Assembly (NCBI GenBank): GCA_019261985.1
Contig: JAFAQY010000061.1
Span: 1 to 39,712 of the forward strand
Length of the DNA: 39,712 nucleotides
Source of the DNA: Bryobacterales bacterium
GTDB lineage: Bacteria > Acidobacteriota > Terriglobia > Bryobacterales > Bryobacteraceae
Reading direction: 5' to 3'
Both the position numbers and the translations under genes were made by a program. The notes beneath the pieces are model-generated. The model had not been told where the DNA came from, made no database searches, and worked only from the letters and a program-made list of their open reading frames with translations. Of the stretch, positions 7,460 through 15,454 are shown in pieces (within the stretch, counting starts at the first letter, position 1; each line of letters begins with the position of its first letter).

Positions 7460-8550
7460 ATACAGTCCTTGCTATCCTCACGGCCTTGTTGAACAATTTA
7501 TGGCAGTCCACGGCCGCCGCCGTGCTGGTTTGGATCGCGCTTAGATTTATTCGCGCCAATGCGGCTACGCGCTATGTCATTTGGTGGGTGGCATTAGCGG
7601 TGATGCTGATTCTGCCCGTCGCGCCGCGCGTCTCTACACTATTCCGTGCCGCAACGCGCGTCAACAGTCCTCTGGCGTCTAGCTGTGCCCCAGCCGCGTT
7701 TCCAGCAGCACAAATCGACTTTCCCGCGTTCGTCACCTTTAGAGAAGAGCGCTCGGCGAAGTGGCCTTTCCTGATCGTCGGCGTCTGGGCCCTGGCCTCG
7801 TTGTGGCGCTTTGCTCAGATTGTCCGCTCGTATCTTCACTTGCGTGGGATCAAACGTCGTGCGGCGCCAGTCCGAGCGGCGGACGTCAGCAACCGATCAT
7901 CTGTCCCATCTTGCCGCGTGCTGCTTTCCCCGGAAGTAGCTTCTCCTATGGCTGTAGGGTTCCTAACCCCGGCCATTATATTGCCGGAATCGCTGCTGGC
8001 CGAGATTACCGGAGAGGAGCTTCAACACGTACTGCTGCATGAGTATGCACACCTTGCCCGCCGCGACGATTGGGCCAACCTGCTAGCCCGGCTGATCGGC
8101 GCGGCCTTGGCGCTGCATCCAGTGGCATGGTGGATGCTGCGTCAGATCGAGCGCGAACGGGAGATGGCCTGCGACGATTGGGTCGTCGCGCGAACGGGCG
8201 CCGCGCGGCCCTACGCGGCGAGTCTTGCCCGGATGGTCGAGTTGCGCTGGCCAGAAAAAGCGCACGCGCTCGCCTCCGGGATGCTTGGCCGTGGATCCCG
8301 GCTAGACGACAGAATCGAGTTGTTGATTAAGAGAGGGCGGGGCTTCTCCTCGAGCGTCTCCCTGGCGCGCGCGATCTTCATATTGGGCGTGCTCACCGCC
8401 GCGGGCGCACTCGCGCCGCGCTGGGTTGCCTTCGCGCAGCAACCCTCGTTCGAGGTCGCTTCGGTTAAGCCGAATAGATCCGGCGACAACAGAATGGCGA
8501 TATCCAAACCAAGGCGGAGGGAAACCCGAACCTCGCCGCCTTCCGGCTGA
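7456..8550 (+). CDS. M56 (BlaR1-type) membrane metallopeptidase with truncated tail domain
   Basis: 364 residues. Hydrophobic segments at ~5-30, 40-58, 103-122 and 302-328 surround a cytosolic zinc peptidase with HEYAH at 195-199 and a downstream EMACDDW block (Glu236 a likely third ligand). After the last membrane helix the protein begins FEVASVKPNRSGDN, the opening of the Solibacter-type extracytoplasmic tail domain (TIGR03435). The frame then fails and ends at a TGA that overlaps the ATG of the next open frame (TGATG). The tail normally continues for about 200 residues, so the sensor half is cut off here and the rest lies at 8550-9026. The peptidase core looks intact. Confidence 0.9.
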   Translation: MNTVLAILTALLNNLWQSTAAAVLVWIALRFIRANAATRYVIWWVALAVMLILPVAPRVSTLFRAATRVNSPLASSCAPAAFPAAQIDFPAFVTFREERSAKWPFLIVGVWALASLWRFAQIVRSYLHLRGIKRRAAPVRAADVSNRSSVPSCRVLLSPEVASPMAVGFLTPAIILPESLLAEITGEELQHVLLHEYAHLARRDDWANLLARLIGAALALHPVAWWMLRQIEREREMACDDWVVARTGAARPYAASLARMVELRWPEKAHALASGMLGRGSRLDDRIELLIKRGRGFSSSVSLARAIFILGVLTAAGALAPRWVAFAQQPSFEVASVKPNRSGDNRMAISKPRRRETRTSPPSG

Positions 8551-9026
8551 TGTTGCAAACGCTGCTCGCCGATCGATTTCAAATGCACCTCCATCGCGAG
8601 TCCCGATCCGAATCCGTATACCGGCTAACGGTTGCGCGGAATGGACCGAAGCTGAAAGCGGCCGAGCCGTGCGCCGGAGAGCCCACCGCGGACAATCCGT
8701 GCGGCGGCTTCGCCATGGATATTCGTGGACTAGCCAGGGGCCGTAACGTTTCCATGTCTCAAGTAACCTTGAGTCTTAGTCGGATCTTCATGCGCGTGGT
8801 GATCGATGAGACGGGACTTACCGGAGCCTATGACATCGACCTGAGTTGGTTGCCTGACCAGAACACCTTTCCTACCCTGGAACTTCCGCCCAACTCCGCT
8901 CTGGCGCCGGATGCTCCCAACATTTTCACCGCGATTGAGGAACAGCTCGGGCTACGGTTGGAATCCGGACGTGCTCCGGTGGATGTAATAGTCATCGATC
9001 GAGCCGAAAGGCCAAGCGAGAACTGA
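8550..9026 (+). pseudogene. Detached C-terminal part of the BlaR1 tail domain (TIGR03435 type)
   Basis: 158 residues. MLQTLLADRFQMHLHRESRS, then YRLTVARNGPKLKAAEP, VVIDETGLTGAYDIDLSW and VDVIVIDRAERPSEN form the typical second half of the Solibacter-expanded domain. Reading the same frame upstream of 8550 gives DIQTKAEGNPNLAAFRL, which is also family-like, so the homology starts before the ATG. Compared with family members as I know them, a segment of roughly 50 codons (the NVTLRxLIxxAY part) is missing at about 8495-8500 and the frame has shifted there. It could be translated by coupling at TGATG or be dead. It has no signal peptide of its own. Confidence 0.7.
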
Positions 9027-9260
9027 ACCATGAATTCTGAGATTCCGCGCTCGGAGGCAAGCTTCCCCGGCGGAAGACTTGGTTACAAAGATACCGCCCC
9101 GCATCGAAACCGCAGCCGAGGCAGGCCAGTGGGCCGCCAGTCGACGACGGTGATGAAAAGATAAAGGCGAAATTGAAACACCCGTAGCCTAGTGGCCGTG
9201 GCAGGAGCTACTTGAACGCACGAATGCACGTAAGATTGCGCCCCGCCACGTTTACTGAGA

Positions 9261-9833
9261 CTACGCGCACAAGCGCGGCGTTTCCCTTCTCCGGGCCGCA
9301 GCGCGAGCGGCCCGCGCTATGCGGCGCACCCCGCGTTCCCAATCGGGAAACAAATCCACATATTGCAAGCGGTCGGAAATCGCCGCCGGAAGGTCGCATT
9401 GCTCCAACCGCACAGGAATCAGGAAGACGGATTCCAGCGGCAGCCGCCGCGCGCACTCCAGCGCAAACCTCAGCTCGCTTTGAAACTGACTACGCTTCAC
9501 CAGCGACCGGCTCGAAAAACAGGCGACAAAGACATCGGCAATCGCGATGGCCCGCTCGATGGCGCGCGGCCAATTCTGCCCGGGCAGCAGCTTATCTTTG
9601 TCCAACCATGGCGAGCAGCCTGATTGCGCCAGCGAACCGCACAGGCGGCGCGCGATTTGCAGATCCTCGGCGACGTAGGCCACGAATATCTCCGGTTTCG
9701 CTTGTGCCCGAAACGTGTACGCGCCGCGGCAATCGCGCTGGAACGAGCCCAGGCCCTCAATGTCCACTCGCAGGCCGCGGTCCAACGACCGCCGCAAGAT
9801 ACTTACTATTTGCTTGCTTGAGCTCCGTGTCAT
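9261..9833 (-). CDS. TIR-domain protein with an HU-like N-terminal segment
   Basis: 190 residues. Residues ~6-44 (KQIVSILRRSLDRGLRVDIE then GLGSFQRD) resemble the second helix and first strands of HU/IHF, ending in the G-x-G turn. Residues ~48-172 are a TIR domain: EIFVAYVAEDLQIARRLCGS (first strand and helix), WLDKDKLLPGQNW (BB-loop region), VFVACFSSRS, and QFQSELRFAL with Glu120 at the position of the catalytic Glu of NAD+-cleaving TIRs. The tail is Arg/Ala-rich. The start overlaps the stop of the HU-like gene in ATGA, so the two are one translational unit. Bacterial TIRs often act in anti-phage defence by hydrolysing NAD+ or making cyclic ADP-ribose. Whether this one does is not shown. Confidence 0.85.
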   Translation of the reverse strand: MTRSSSKQIVSILRRSLDRGLRVDIEGLGSFQRDCRGAYTFRAQAKPEIFVAYVAEDLQIARRLCGSLAQSGCSPWLDKDKLLPGQNWPRAIERAIAIADVFVACFSSRSLVKRSQFQSELRFALECARRLPLESVFLIPVRLEQCDLPAAISDRLQYVDLFPDWERGVRRIARAARAAARRRETPRLCA

Positions 9834-10012
9834 CGTGATCGTTTGTTGCGTTTCGCCGTGACCAGTTTTCCCACGCCCGGCAACGTCACGGGCTTGCCGG
9901 CTCGTAGCGATTTCAAAATTCTATGCACCAAGGCGCCAACCTGATCCCGGGCTGCGGCGGGCGATTGGCTGGTCTCCCGCGCGAGCGTCCGGGCTAAATC
10001 CTCACTTTTCAT
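9830..10012 (-). CDS. Minimal HU/IHF-like DNA-binding protein
   Basis: 60 residues from an ATG at 10012. KSEDLARTLARETSQSPAAA matches the first HU helix and turn, and LVHRILKSLRAGKPVTLPGV then GKL matches the second helix and the G-x-G beta turn (in HU: ALKKGEKVQLPGFGTF). The protein stops there with a basic tail (KRNKRSR) and lacks the beta-arms and C-terminal helix that HU (about 90 residues) uses to grip DNA. It overlaps the TIR gene by four bases. The pair may form a heterodimer through the shared HU fold (inference). The leader upstream is A+T-rich. Confidence 0.75.
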   Translation of the reverse strand: MKSEDLARTLARETSQSPAAARDQVGALVHRILKSLRAGKPVTLPGVGKLVTAKRNKRSR

Positions 10013-10145
10013 CGTTTTCAGGTTAGGTGCATTTTCCGACGTGAACCGATTATTTTTCAGTATGTGATAGAAAATAAAGGAGTTTTTTACCAGACCCCGG
10101 CGAAATCGATGCTTTTCGATGAACCGCTTTTAATTAATGCTTAAG
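10013..10145. promoter_or_regulatory. A+T-rich leader of the HU-TIR unit
   Basis: This stretch has runs such as GATTATTTTTCAG, GATAGAAAATAAAGG and TTTTAATTAATGC and is visibly richer in A+T than its surroundings. It most likely contains the minus-strand promoter for the HU-TIR unit, but I could not assign a clear -35/-10 pair. No gene lies in it. Confidence 0.35.
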
Positions 10146-10171
10146 GCGGGATTCATGTCCGGCTGGCAAGA

Positions 10172-10202
10172 TTGACACTGAGGCGGCTCAGAGCCGTCGA
10201 TA
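10172..10202 (+). promoter_or_regulatory. Possible promoter/operator of the small exported protein
   Basis: TTGACA at 10172-10177 is followed directly by CTGAGGCGGCTCAG, an inverted repeat with 5-bp arms, and then by TCGATA at 10197-10202 as a poor -10 candidate with a long 19-base spacer. A regulated promoter is plausible, but the -10 assignment is weak. Confidence 0.3.
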
Positions 10203-10222
10203 TTCAAAGGAGAATTCCAAAA

Positions 10223-10381
10223 ATGAAGAAGATCATGAGCCTGATGCTCGGCCTTACGTTGCTCACCGGCGCCGCCACGGTGGCTTTCAGCCAAACCGAT
10301 ACCGACAAAGAGAAGGCTGGCAAGAAGGGCAAGAAGGGTGGCAAGAAGGGCACGGACACCAACAAGTCCGACAAGAAGTAA
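10223..10381 (+). CDS. Small exported Lys/Gly-rich protein
   Basis: 52 residues. AAAGGAGA at 10206-10213 sits ten bases before the ATG at 10223, which fixes the start. Residues 1-24 are a signal peptide (KKIMSLMLGLTLLTGAATVA then FSQ). The mature part is only about 28 residues and almost entirely Lys, Gly, Asp and Thr (GKKGKKGGKKGTDTNKSDKK). It carries a strong positive charge and no predicted fold. Similar short basic exported proteins occur in Solibacter-like genomes; their role is not known to me. A strong hairpin follows the stop, so it is probably a single-gene transcript. Confidence 0.75.
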   Translation: MKKIMSLMLGLTLLTGAATVAFSQTDTDKEKAGKKGKKGGKKGTDTNKSDKK

Positions 10382-10414
10382 TCAGTCCTTCATTTGAAAG
10401 TTTAGCCGTGCAGG

Positions 10415-10466
10415 ACGCCGCGGGGCGCTTTGGTGAACCCAAAACGCTACCGCGGCGTTTCGTTTG
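10415..10466 (+). terminator. Terminator-like hairpin after the small exported protein
   Basis: ACGCCGCGG at 10415-10423 pairs perfectly with CCGCGGCGT at 10450-10458, followed by TTCGTTTG. The loop of about 26 bases is long, but the nine-pair G+C stem with a T-rich trail fits transcription termination between convergent genes. Confidence 0.55.
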
Positions 10467-10494
10467 TGCGCGGTAATGAAGTTGCCGCGCGGCC

Positions 10495-11961
10495 TTAGTC
10501 TTCTGGTCCTGACGCCGCGAGAGTCTTCGCGCGATCCCAGAAAACAGTGCACTCGCTCACCTCTTCCCTCTGCTTGTAAATCTCCGTGAGTTTCCGTTTC
10601 TTGATCCAGTCCTCTTCCTCACACGTCTCCACCGTCGCGAACTCACCGGCCATAATACGCCGGTCCCATTCAGGCTGCGGCACGATATGCACCATCTCGG
10701 ACAGCGGCTTCGGAAGCCGCAGCTTGTGCGACGAAATATATTCGTTGCCTGGCGGCGGAGTCCGCTTGGTCAGAAAATAAATGTGCTCGTCCGCATAAAG
10801 CGGCGCGCCAGGAGCTGTGACTAGGTCCACCTTACGCGCGACCGCTTCCATGCGCGGCCAGGACTGATCCTCGCGCTTGTCGTAGATCTCTTTCGCGAGT
10901 CCCATACAGGCCCAAATGGACACGCCCGCTGCCAGCCATGTGGCGCGCGCGGGAGAGAGCCGCATTGCGATCGCGTACAAGCCTACCGCCGATAGAATCG
11001 CCAGGAACGGAATCGCGAAAACGTAGTACTGCACGAACGTTGGATGGGCTGTCGACACATACAGCCCTAAAGCCGCGGCAAGGCACCCGGCCAGATAAAA
11101 CTCTCTTCGTGTTGCGTGGTCCCAGCCGCTCTTCTTCAAGATGAACCAGAGCCCCGATGCCGAAAGGATCGCGAACATAATTCCCCTCGGCGAATCCACC
11201 CACGAGGCGAAGATCTCGAGGTCGTGGCGCGTCGACCCCGGCCAATCCGATCTCCGGTAGAACATGTGGTAGCGGAACATGTCGAAGATGACCCGCTGCG
11301 GCGACTCCGCCACCAAAACCAAAATCGGCGTGATTGCGATAGCGGCTCCGCCCGCGAAGGCGGCGATTCGCGACCAGCGCGCCTGGCGCGGACTGCACAC
11401 AATCAGCCAGAGCAGTAAAACCGGCGCGGCGGGGGCGGTAAGCAGCGTCGATCCCGCCGCCGCGGCGGAACAAAATCCGGCCGCCGCGGCGAGCAAGGTT
11501 CGGTTGCGCCTCACACAATCGGTGGCCAGGCGGAAAGCTAAAACAATCATTAACAGACCGATCGCATACGCCTGGCCGATCGTGCCGAACTCGAATACTA
11601 GAGGACTTGCCCCGGCCAGCAACAGCGCGACGGTTCCCCATCCGCTCTGTTCTCTCCACCGAGACCGCAGAAACCCCGCAGCCAGCATCAGCGCGCTAGT
11701 GGTTACCAGAGCATCCATCGTCTGAATGCCGCGCCATTTGTCGCCGAATACGCGCATCCAGCCGCCGTTCCAATAAGCGTTCAACGGCGTTTGCGCCAAG
11801 GCAAAATCCAAATAAGGACGCCGGCCCTGCTTTATCAACTGTGCGGCTAAAAGATGGAACCCTTCATCCCAAGCGAAGGCGAACGTCTGCGAATACGCCA
11901 GCAGAACGGCGGCGAGTAACGCAGAACAGAGCAGGAACCATGTGGAACTTCTGTTTTGCAA
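10495..11961 (-). CDS. GT39-like membrane glycosyltransferase
   Basis: 488 residues with about ten hydrophobic helices. After the first helix comes AFAWDEGFHLLAA, with Asp32-Glu33 in the place of the catalytic acidic pair of the PMT/ArnT (GT39) families, and then PLNAYWNGGWMRVFGDKW in the first periplasmic loop. These enzymes move sugars from polyprenyl-phosphate donors to proteins or lipids on the outer face of the membrane. The C-terminal ~100 residues are soluble (KVDLVTAPGAPLYADEHIYF onward). The only usable start is TTG at 11961 because an in-frame stop lies ten codons upstream. It has no partner genes, so the acceptor is unknown. Confidence 0.8.
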   Translation of the reverse strand: MQNRSSTWFLLCSALLAAVLLAYSQTFAFAWDEGFHLLAAQLIKQGRRPYLDFALAQTPLNAYWNGGWMRVFGDKWRGIQTMDALVTTSALMLAAGFLRSRWREQSGWGTVALLLAGASPLVFEFGTIGQAYAIGLLMIVLAFRLATDCVRRNRTLLAAAAGFCSAAAAGSTLLTAPAAPVLLLWLIVCSPRQARWSRIAAFAGGAAIAITPILVLVAESPQRVIFDMFRYHMFYRRSDWPGSTRHDLEIFASWVDSPRGIMFAILSASGLWFILKKSGWDHATRREFYLAGCLAAALGLYVSTAHPTFVQYYVFAIPFLAILSAVGLYAIAMRLSPARATWLAAGVSIWACMGLAKEIYDKREDQSWPRMEAVARKVDLVTAPGAPLYADEHIYFLTKRTPPPGNEYISSHKLRLPKPLSEMVHIVPQPEWDRRIMAGEFATVETCEEEDWIKKRKLTEIYKQREEVSECTVFWDRAKTLAASGPED

Positions 11962-12093
11962 GGTAACGTACCGATGTAGCCATCATCTCGCAACTTTGAA
12001 ACTCGACCGCGTCTATAGCGTCCTCCTTTCGCGACCGCGAGCCGTGTGCCGGTTCGAGGTCAGGTCAGATCGCTGATACGCTGTTAACTGATT

Positions 12094-12608
12094 ATGAGCG
12101 ATCTTTCGATCACAAAGTACGGAGAACCGAGCCCGGCTTCGCCGAGGGAACTGGGCGCCTTTTCGTTTCTCATCGGACGATGGGAGGGTGGGGAAAAACC
12201 AGGCTGGAGAATGGCACGTTCGCCGAATACCCAGTGACGTGGATCGGTCGATACATCCTTGCCGGGACGGCAATCGCCGACGAACTACACGGCCCAGCTC
12301 CGGATGGTAGTCCCTTCCTGGGGATCAGTCTGCGGCAATATGATGCCCAAAAGAAGACTTGGATTATCGAGTATCTGAATGTATCCCATTCGTTCTTGCG
12401 GCGGCAGGTGAATAGTGGGTCCGGGTCAGTAGTGGTGAATGGCCGAAATGTTGTGGTCGCTTCGGAGTCGCCGGGTATTAAGGTTCGGGAGCATTACAAC
12501 ATCGAGGACAACAACAATTTTGTTTATCGACTGGACCTGTCTGACGACGGCGGCACGAACTGGAAGGAAACGCAGATGGAGATGACTCTCCGGCGGTCAC
12601 ATGAGTAA
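12094..12608 (+). pseudogene. DUF1579-like (lipocalin-type) gene, frameshifted
   Basis: An ATG at 12094 starts MSDLSITKYGEPSPASPREL followed by GAFSFLIGRWEGG, which looks like the first strand of DUF1579-like proteins. In this frame the protein soon stops at 12239. The next frame, open to 12608, continues GKTRLENGTFAEYPVTWIGR and DGSPFLGISLRQYDAQKKTW, then DLSDDGGTNWKETQMEMTL. The change of frame falls in GGGTGGGGAAAA at about 12186-12197. Removing one base there joins the two parts into one ~170-residue protein. It is either a genuine frameshift or a homopolymer sequencing error; function is unknown in any case. Confidence 0.75.
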
Positions 12609-12660
12609 GGCAAAGGGTACCTGTACTACAAGTTCAATTCTTACCGACCAATAGAGGCCC

Positions 12661-12764
12661 TGCGGGGCAGGTTGCCAACCTGCGGCGGGTTGCTAACCCG
12701 CCTAGTCGCTGATTGCACAGATCGCGAGCGCGATTGGCAATCGCGCGCAGGATAGCATGCCCAC
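12661..12764. repeat. Composite palindromic repeat, copy 2
   Basis: Three consecutive palindromes: GCAGGTT-GCC-AACCTGC, GGCGGGTT-GCT-AACCCGCC and GCGCGATT-GGC-AATCGCGC, ending in a worn GGATAGCATGCCCAC edge. Each has 7-8 base arms around a 3-base loop. It lies between the frameshifted gene and the 3' end of the VWFA gene. Confidence 0.75.
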
Positions 12765-12771
12765 AAGGCAC

Positions 12772-13761
12772 CTACTGGGTTGGCGCGTAGTAGCCGTGGC
12801 GGTAATATGTCCGCAAATCGTGTAACTCCGGTGGGGGCGTAACCTGCACTCGAACGTGACGGTACTTTCCGTCGCGAATGGGGTTCGCGGGCGAATATCC
12901 GATAACGTATTCGTTGCGCAGCTCGCGGCTGATGCGTTCGCTGATCGCATCCAACTCATCCAGCGCTTCGACTGAATATAGATGACCGCCGGTCTGATCC
13001 GCGAGTTCGTCGAGTAAACGCGGTCCGTTCTGCTCTTCCTGAGGAAGCTTTCGCGTGTCGTGTTCGAAAATCCCCATGGCATAAAGCTGAACATCCGATT
13101 CCGCCATAGCATTCTTGACTTGAGTGGCCGTAAACCGGCTGCGATTATCGCCGCCGTCGGAAACGATCACAATGGCTTTTCGCAGATTCTTGGCCTGCTT
13201 CATGTGGACCAGCGCGAGATGAATCGCATCGAATAGAGAAGTGCGTCCGAACGGCTTGATATGGGAAATCCGCTGGAAAATCGCGCTTGAGTCCGGAGTA
13301 AAAGGAACCGTCAATTTCGGCCGTTCGTTGAATTCCACCAGGAAGAACTCGTCCTGCAAATTCGCGGTCTTGAAGAATGTCGCCGCCGCTTCGGACGATT
13401 TCGAGATCTTGTTGTGCATGCTCCCGCTCGAATCGAAAAGGATGCCGATGGATAGCGGAGCGTCGTCCTGGTTGAACGAGGTAATCTTCTGCTCTACGCC
13501 GTCCTCCGTGACACGGAATTGCTCTTTCGGCAGGTTCGTCACCGTGCTGCCATCATGCCTGGTAACGTGGACGGGGATTTCCACGAGCGAAGAATCGATT
13601 CGAATTTCCGCGGGCGGAGCATCCGGACGAGTGAAAGATGCTTGCCTGGCTCGCGGCTTTACATCGATTCCGTTTTCGCCGGGAGCTTGAAAACCGAGCA
13701 GTGCAGAACACAACAAAACAGCCGTGGAGCCTATTGCGGCCCGTGAGCACAGCGGAGCCAT
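12772..13761 (-). CDS. Exported VWFA-domain protein of the acidobacterial type
   Basis: 329 residues with an ATG at 13761 and a signal peptide (AAIGSTAVLLCSALLGFQ). A short beta domain (SSLVEIPVHVTRHDGSTVTN, then FRVTEDGVEQKI) precedes a von Willebrand A domain with the metal-ion site DSSGS at 110-114, a matching Thr in FGRTSLFDAI and Asp in IVSDGGDNRS. The C-terminal YVIGYSPANPIRDGKYRHVR and VTPPPELHDLRTYYRHGYY are typical of the TIGR03436 group expanded in Acidobacteriota. VWA domains bind protein ligands through Mg2+ or Mn2+. The ligand is unknown. It is divergent from the monooxygenase gene, with a repeat copy in the 82-base gap. Confidence 0.92.
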   Translation of the reverse strand: MAPLCSRAAIGSTAVLLCSALLGFQAPGENGIDVKPRARQASFTRPDAPPAEIRIDSSLVEIPVHVTRHDGSTVTNLPKEQFRVTEDGVEQKITSFNQDDAPLSIGILFDSSGSMHNKISKSSEAAATFFKTANLQDEFFLVEFNERPKLTVPFTPDSSAIFQRISHIKPFGRTSLFDAIHLALVHMKQAKNLRKAIVIVSDGGDNRSRFTATQVKNAMAESDVQLYAMGIFEHDTRKLPQEEQNGPRLLDELADQTGGHLYSVEALDELDAISERISRELRNEYVIGYSPANPIRDGKYRHVRVQVTPPPELHDLRTYYRHGYYAPTQ

Positions 13762-13790
13762 TGGAAGATTCTACACCGAATCGGATGCGG

Positions 13791-13840
13791 GTGGAGCAGG
13801 CTTCCGCCTGCAACGGGTGCTTCAGCACCCGTCGGGCTGG
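13791..13840. repeat. Palindromic repeat, copy 3, directly before the monooxygenase start
   Basis: GTGGAGCAGG edge, CAGGC-TTCC-GCCTG and ACGGGTGC-TTCA-GCACCCGT. It ends four bases before the ATG at 13844 and so occupies the place where a promoter and ribosome binding site should be. Confidence 0.7.
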
Positions 13841-13843
13841 GCT

Positions 13844-15454
13844 ATGCTTACGGAGATGCAGGACATCGAAATTCCGGTCCTGGTAGTAGGCGGCAGCCTG
13901 GTAGGAATGGCAACGTCAATGCTGCTGGCGCACCACGGAGTGAGAGTCCTTTGTGTCGAGCATCATCGAGGCACGGCGATCCATCCCCGTGCCGCGCTGA
14001 TTACTCAGCGGAGCATGGAAGTTTTGCGCGTCGTAGGACTGGAAAGCACCGTCCGCGAAGCTTCTCAAACGCAATTCTCTCAAGACGGCGCGATTATGGC
14101 GGTGGACACCCTGGCGGGCAAAGAGCTGGCCTGGTTTATTCCGAACATCAATGAAGGTGTTCGCGATATAAGTCCCACAGTGCGGCTGTTCATCACGCAG
14201 AAGCTCATCGAACCCTTCATGCAGCAGAAAACGGTTGAACTCGGAGCCGAGGTTCGTTTTGCCACTGAGATGTTGTCGTTTGAGCAGGATTCCGGCGGAG
14301 TAACCGCCGTGATCCGGCATCGTGATACCGCGGAGACGAATAAGGTCCGGGCCCAGTACCTGGTCGCCTGCGATGGAGCGCGGAGTCCGATTCGAGAAGC
14401 TCTCGGAATACCGCTTCGCGGCCGCGGCGTGCTTTCAAACAGCATCACAATCTATTTCCGGGCGCCTGTTTCGGATTTGCTGCGTGGACGCAATCTCAGC
14501 GTGATTCTGGTTTCCAACTCGAAATTACGGGGATTCTTCCGATTCGAGAAGCCGTACGAAAGTGGTTTTCTTGTAGTAAATACCGCCGGCGATCCGTCCA
14601 ATCCCAATACCGACTTGTGGACGGGCCTCACCAACGAGCGCTGTGAAGAGCTCGTTCGTACAGCGCTGGGCGATGCGCATGTGCCTATCGTTATTGACGA
14701 CGTAATGAAGTGGCAGGCGCGCGCCGATGCCGCCGAGCGGTATCGGTGTGGCCGCGTTTTCCTGTGCGGCGATTCGGCCCATGCGATCACGCCCTATGGC
14801 GGATGGAACGGCAACTGCGGAATACAGGACGCTCACGATCTAGCCTGGAAAGTGGCGTTCGCTCTTCGGGGCGACGCTGGACCGGAATTGCTCGCCACTT
14901 ATGAAGCGGAACGCCGGCCCGTGGGCGTGTTTACGGCGGAGCAGGCGTACTTGAGATATGTCACGCGGGAAGCGAAATATCTGATCACGCCCGGCCTTCC
15001 GCGGGTTGAGGAGGATCTGAACGTCGAAATGGGCTACCTTTATCGCTCGCCCGCCATTCTCTCGCAGGAGGCGTCGGACGGCCGTACGCACGAAAATCCG
15101 CGCGCATCGCTGGGCAGGCCGGGGTCTCGAGCGCCGCACGTCTGGATCGAACACGAAGGCCGGCGGATTTCGACTCTCGATTTGTTCGGACGAAATTTCG
15201 TTTTGTTGGCGGGCCGGAATGGCGCGCCATGGTTGAAGGCCGCGTCCGATGCCTCGCGTGAAGTTGGCCTGGACATCCCTGCCTATTGTTGTGATATCGG
15301 TGAAGCGTATGGAACCGGCGCCGAGGGCGCCACTCTGGTTCGACCGGACGGGTTCGTCGCATGGCGCACGTCTGCAACTCACGCGCCGTTGGATCAGGTG
15401 CTTCGATCCGTTCTTTGCCGGACAGACGTTAGGGCGTGCATGGAGGCACAATGA
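13844..15454 (+). CDS. FAD-dependent aromatic monooxygenase (PheA/TetX-like hydroxylase)
   Basis: 536 residues. IPVLVVGGSLVGMATSMLLA holds the ADP-binding loop (Gly16-Gly21, GGSLVG in place of GxGxxG), followed by a Glu39 acidic end. YLVACDGARSPIREALGI is the DG motif and VFLCGDSAHAITPYGG (Gly309-Asp310) the GD flavin motif, followed by GIQDAHDLAWKVAFALRG. The C-terminal ~120 residues look like the thioredoxin-like domain of this class. Such enzymes hydroxylate aromatic or polyketide substrates using NAD(P)H and O2. ATG 13844 is chosen; ATG 13856 is possible. The stop overlaps the hydrolase start in ATGA, so the two probably work on one pathway, such as aromatic breakdown. Confidence 0.92.
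   Translation: MLTEMQDIEIPVLVVGGSLVGMATSMLLAHHGVRVLCVEHHRGTAIHPRAALITQRSMEVLRVVGLESTVREASQTQFSQDGAIMAVDTLAGKELAWFIPNINEGVRDISPTVRLFITQKLIEPFMQQKTVELGAEVRFATEMLSFEQDSGGVTAVIRHRDTAETNKVRAQYLVACDGARSPIREALGIPLRGRGVLSNSITIYFRAPVSDLLRGRNLSVILVSNSKLRGFFRFEKPYESGFLVVNTAGDPSNPNTDLWTGLTNERCEELVRTALGDAHVPIVIDDVMKWQARADAAERYRCGRVFLCGDSAHAITPYGGWNGNCGIQDAHDLAWKVAFALRGDAGPELLATYEAERRPVGVFTAEQAYLRYVTREAKYLITPGLPRVEEDLNVEMGYLYRSPAILSQEASDGRTHENPRASLGRPGSRAPHVWIEHEGRRISTLDLFGRNFVLLAGRNGAPWLKAASDASREVGLDIPAYCCDIGEAYGTGAEGATLVRPDGFVAWRTSATHAPLDQVLRSVLCRTDVRACMEAQ

Noticed and set aside
7073-9026. Beta-lactam resistance operon
   Set aside because: No beta-lactamase or penicillin-binding protein gene nearby, and BlaI-BlaR1-like pairs are generic regulators in this group.
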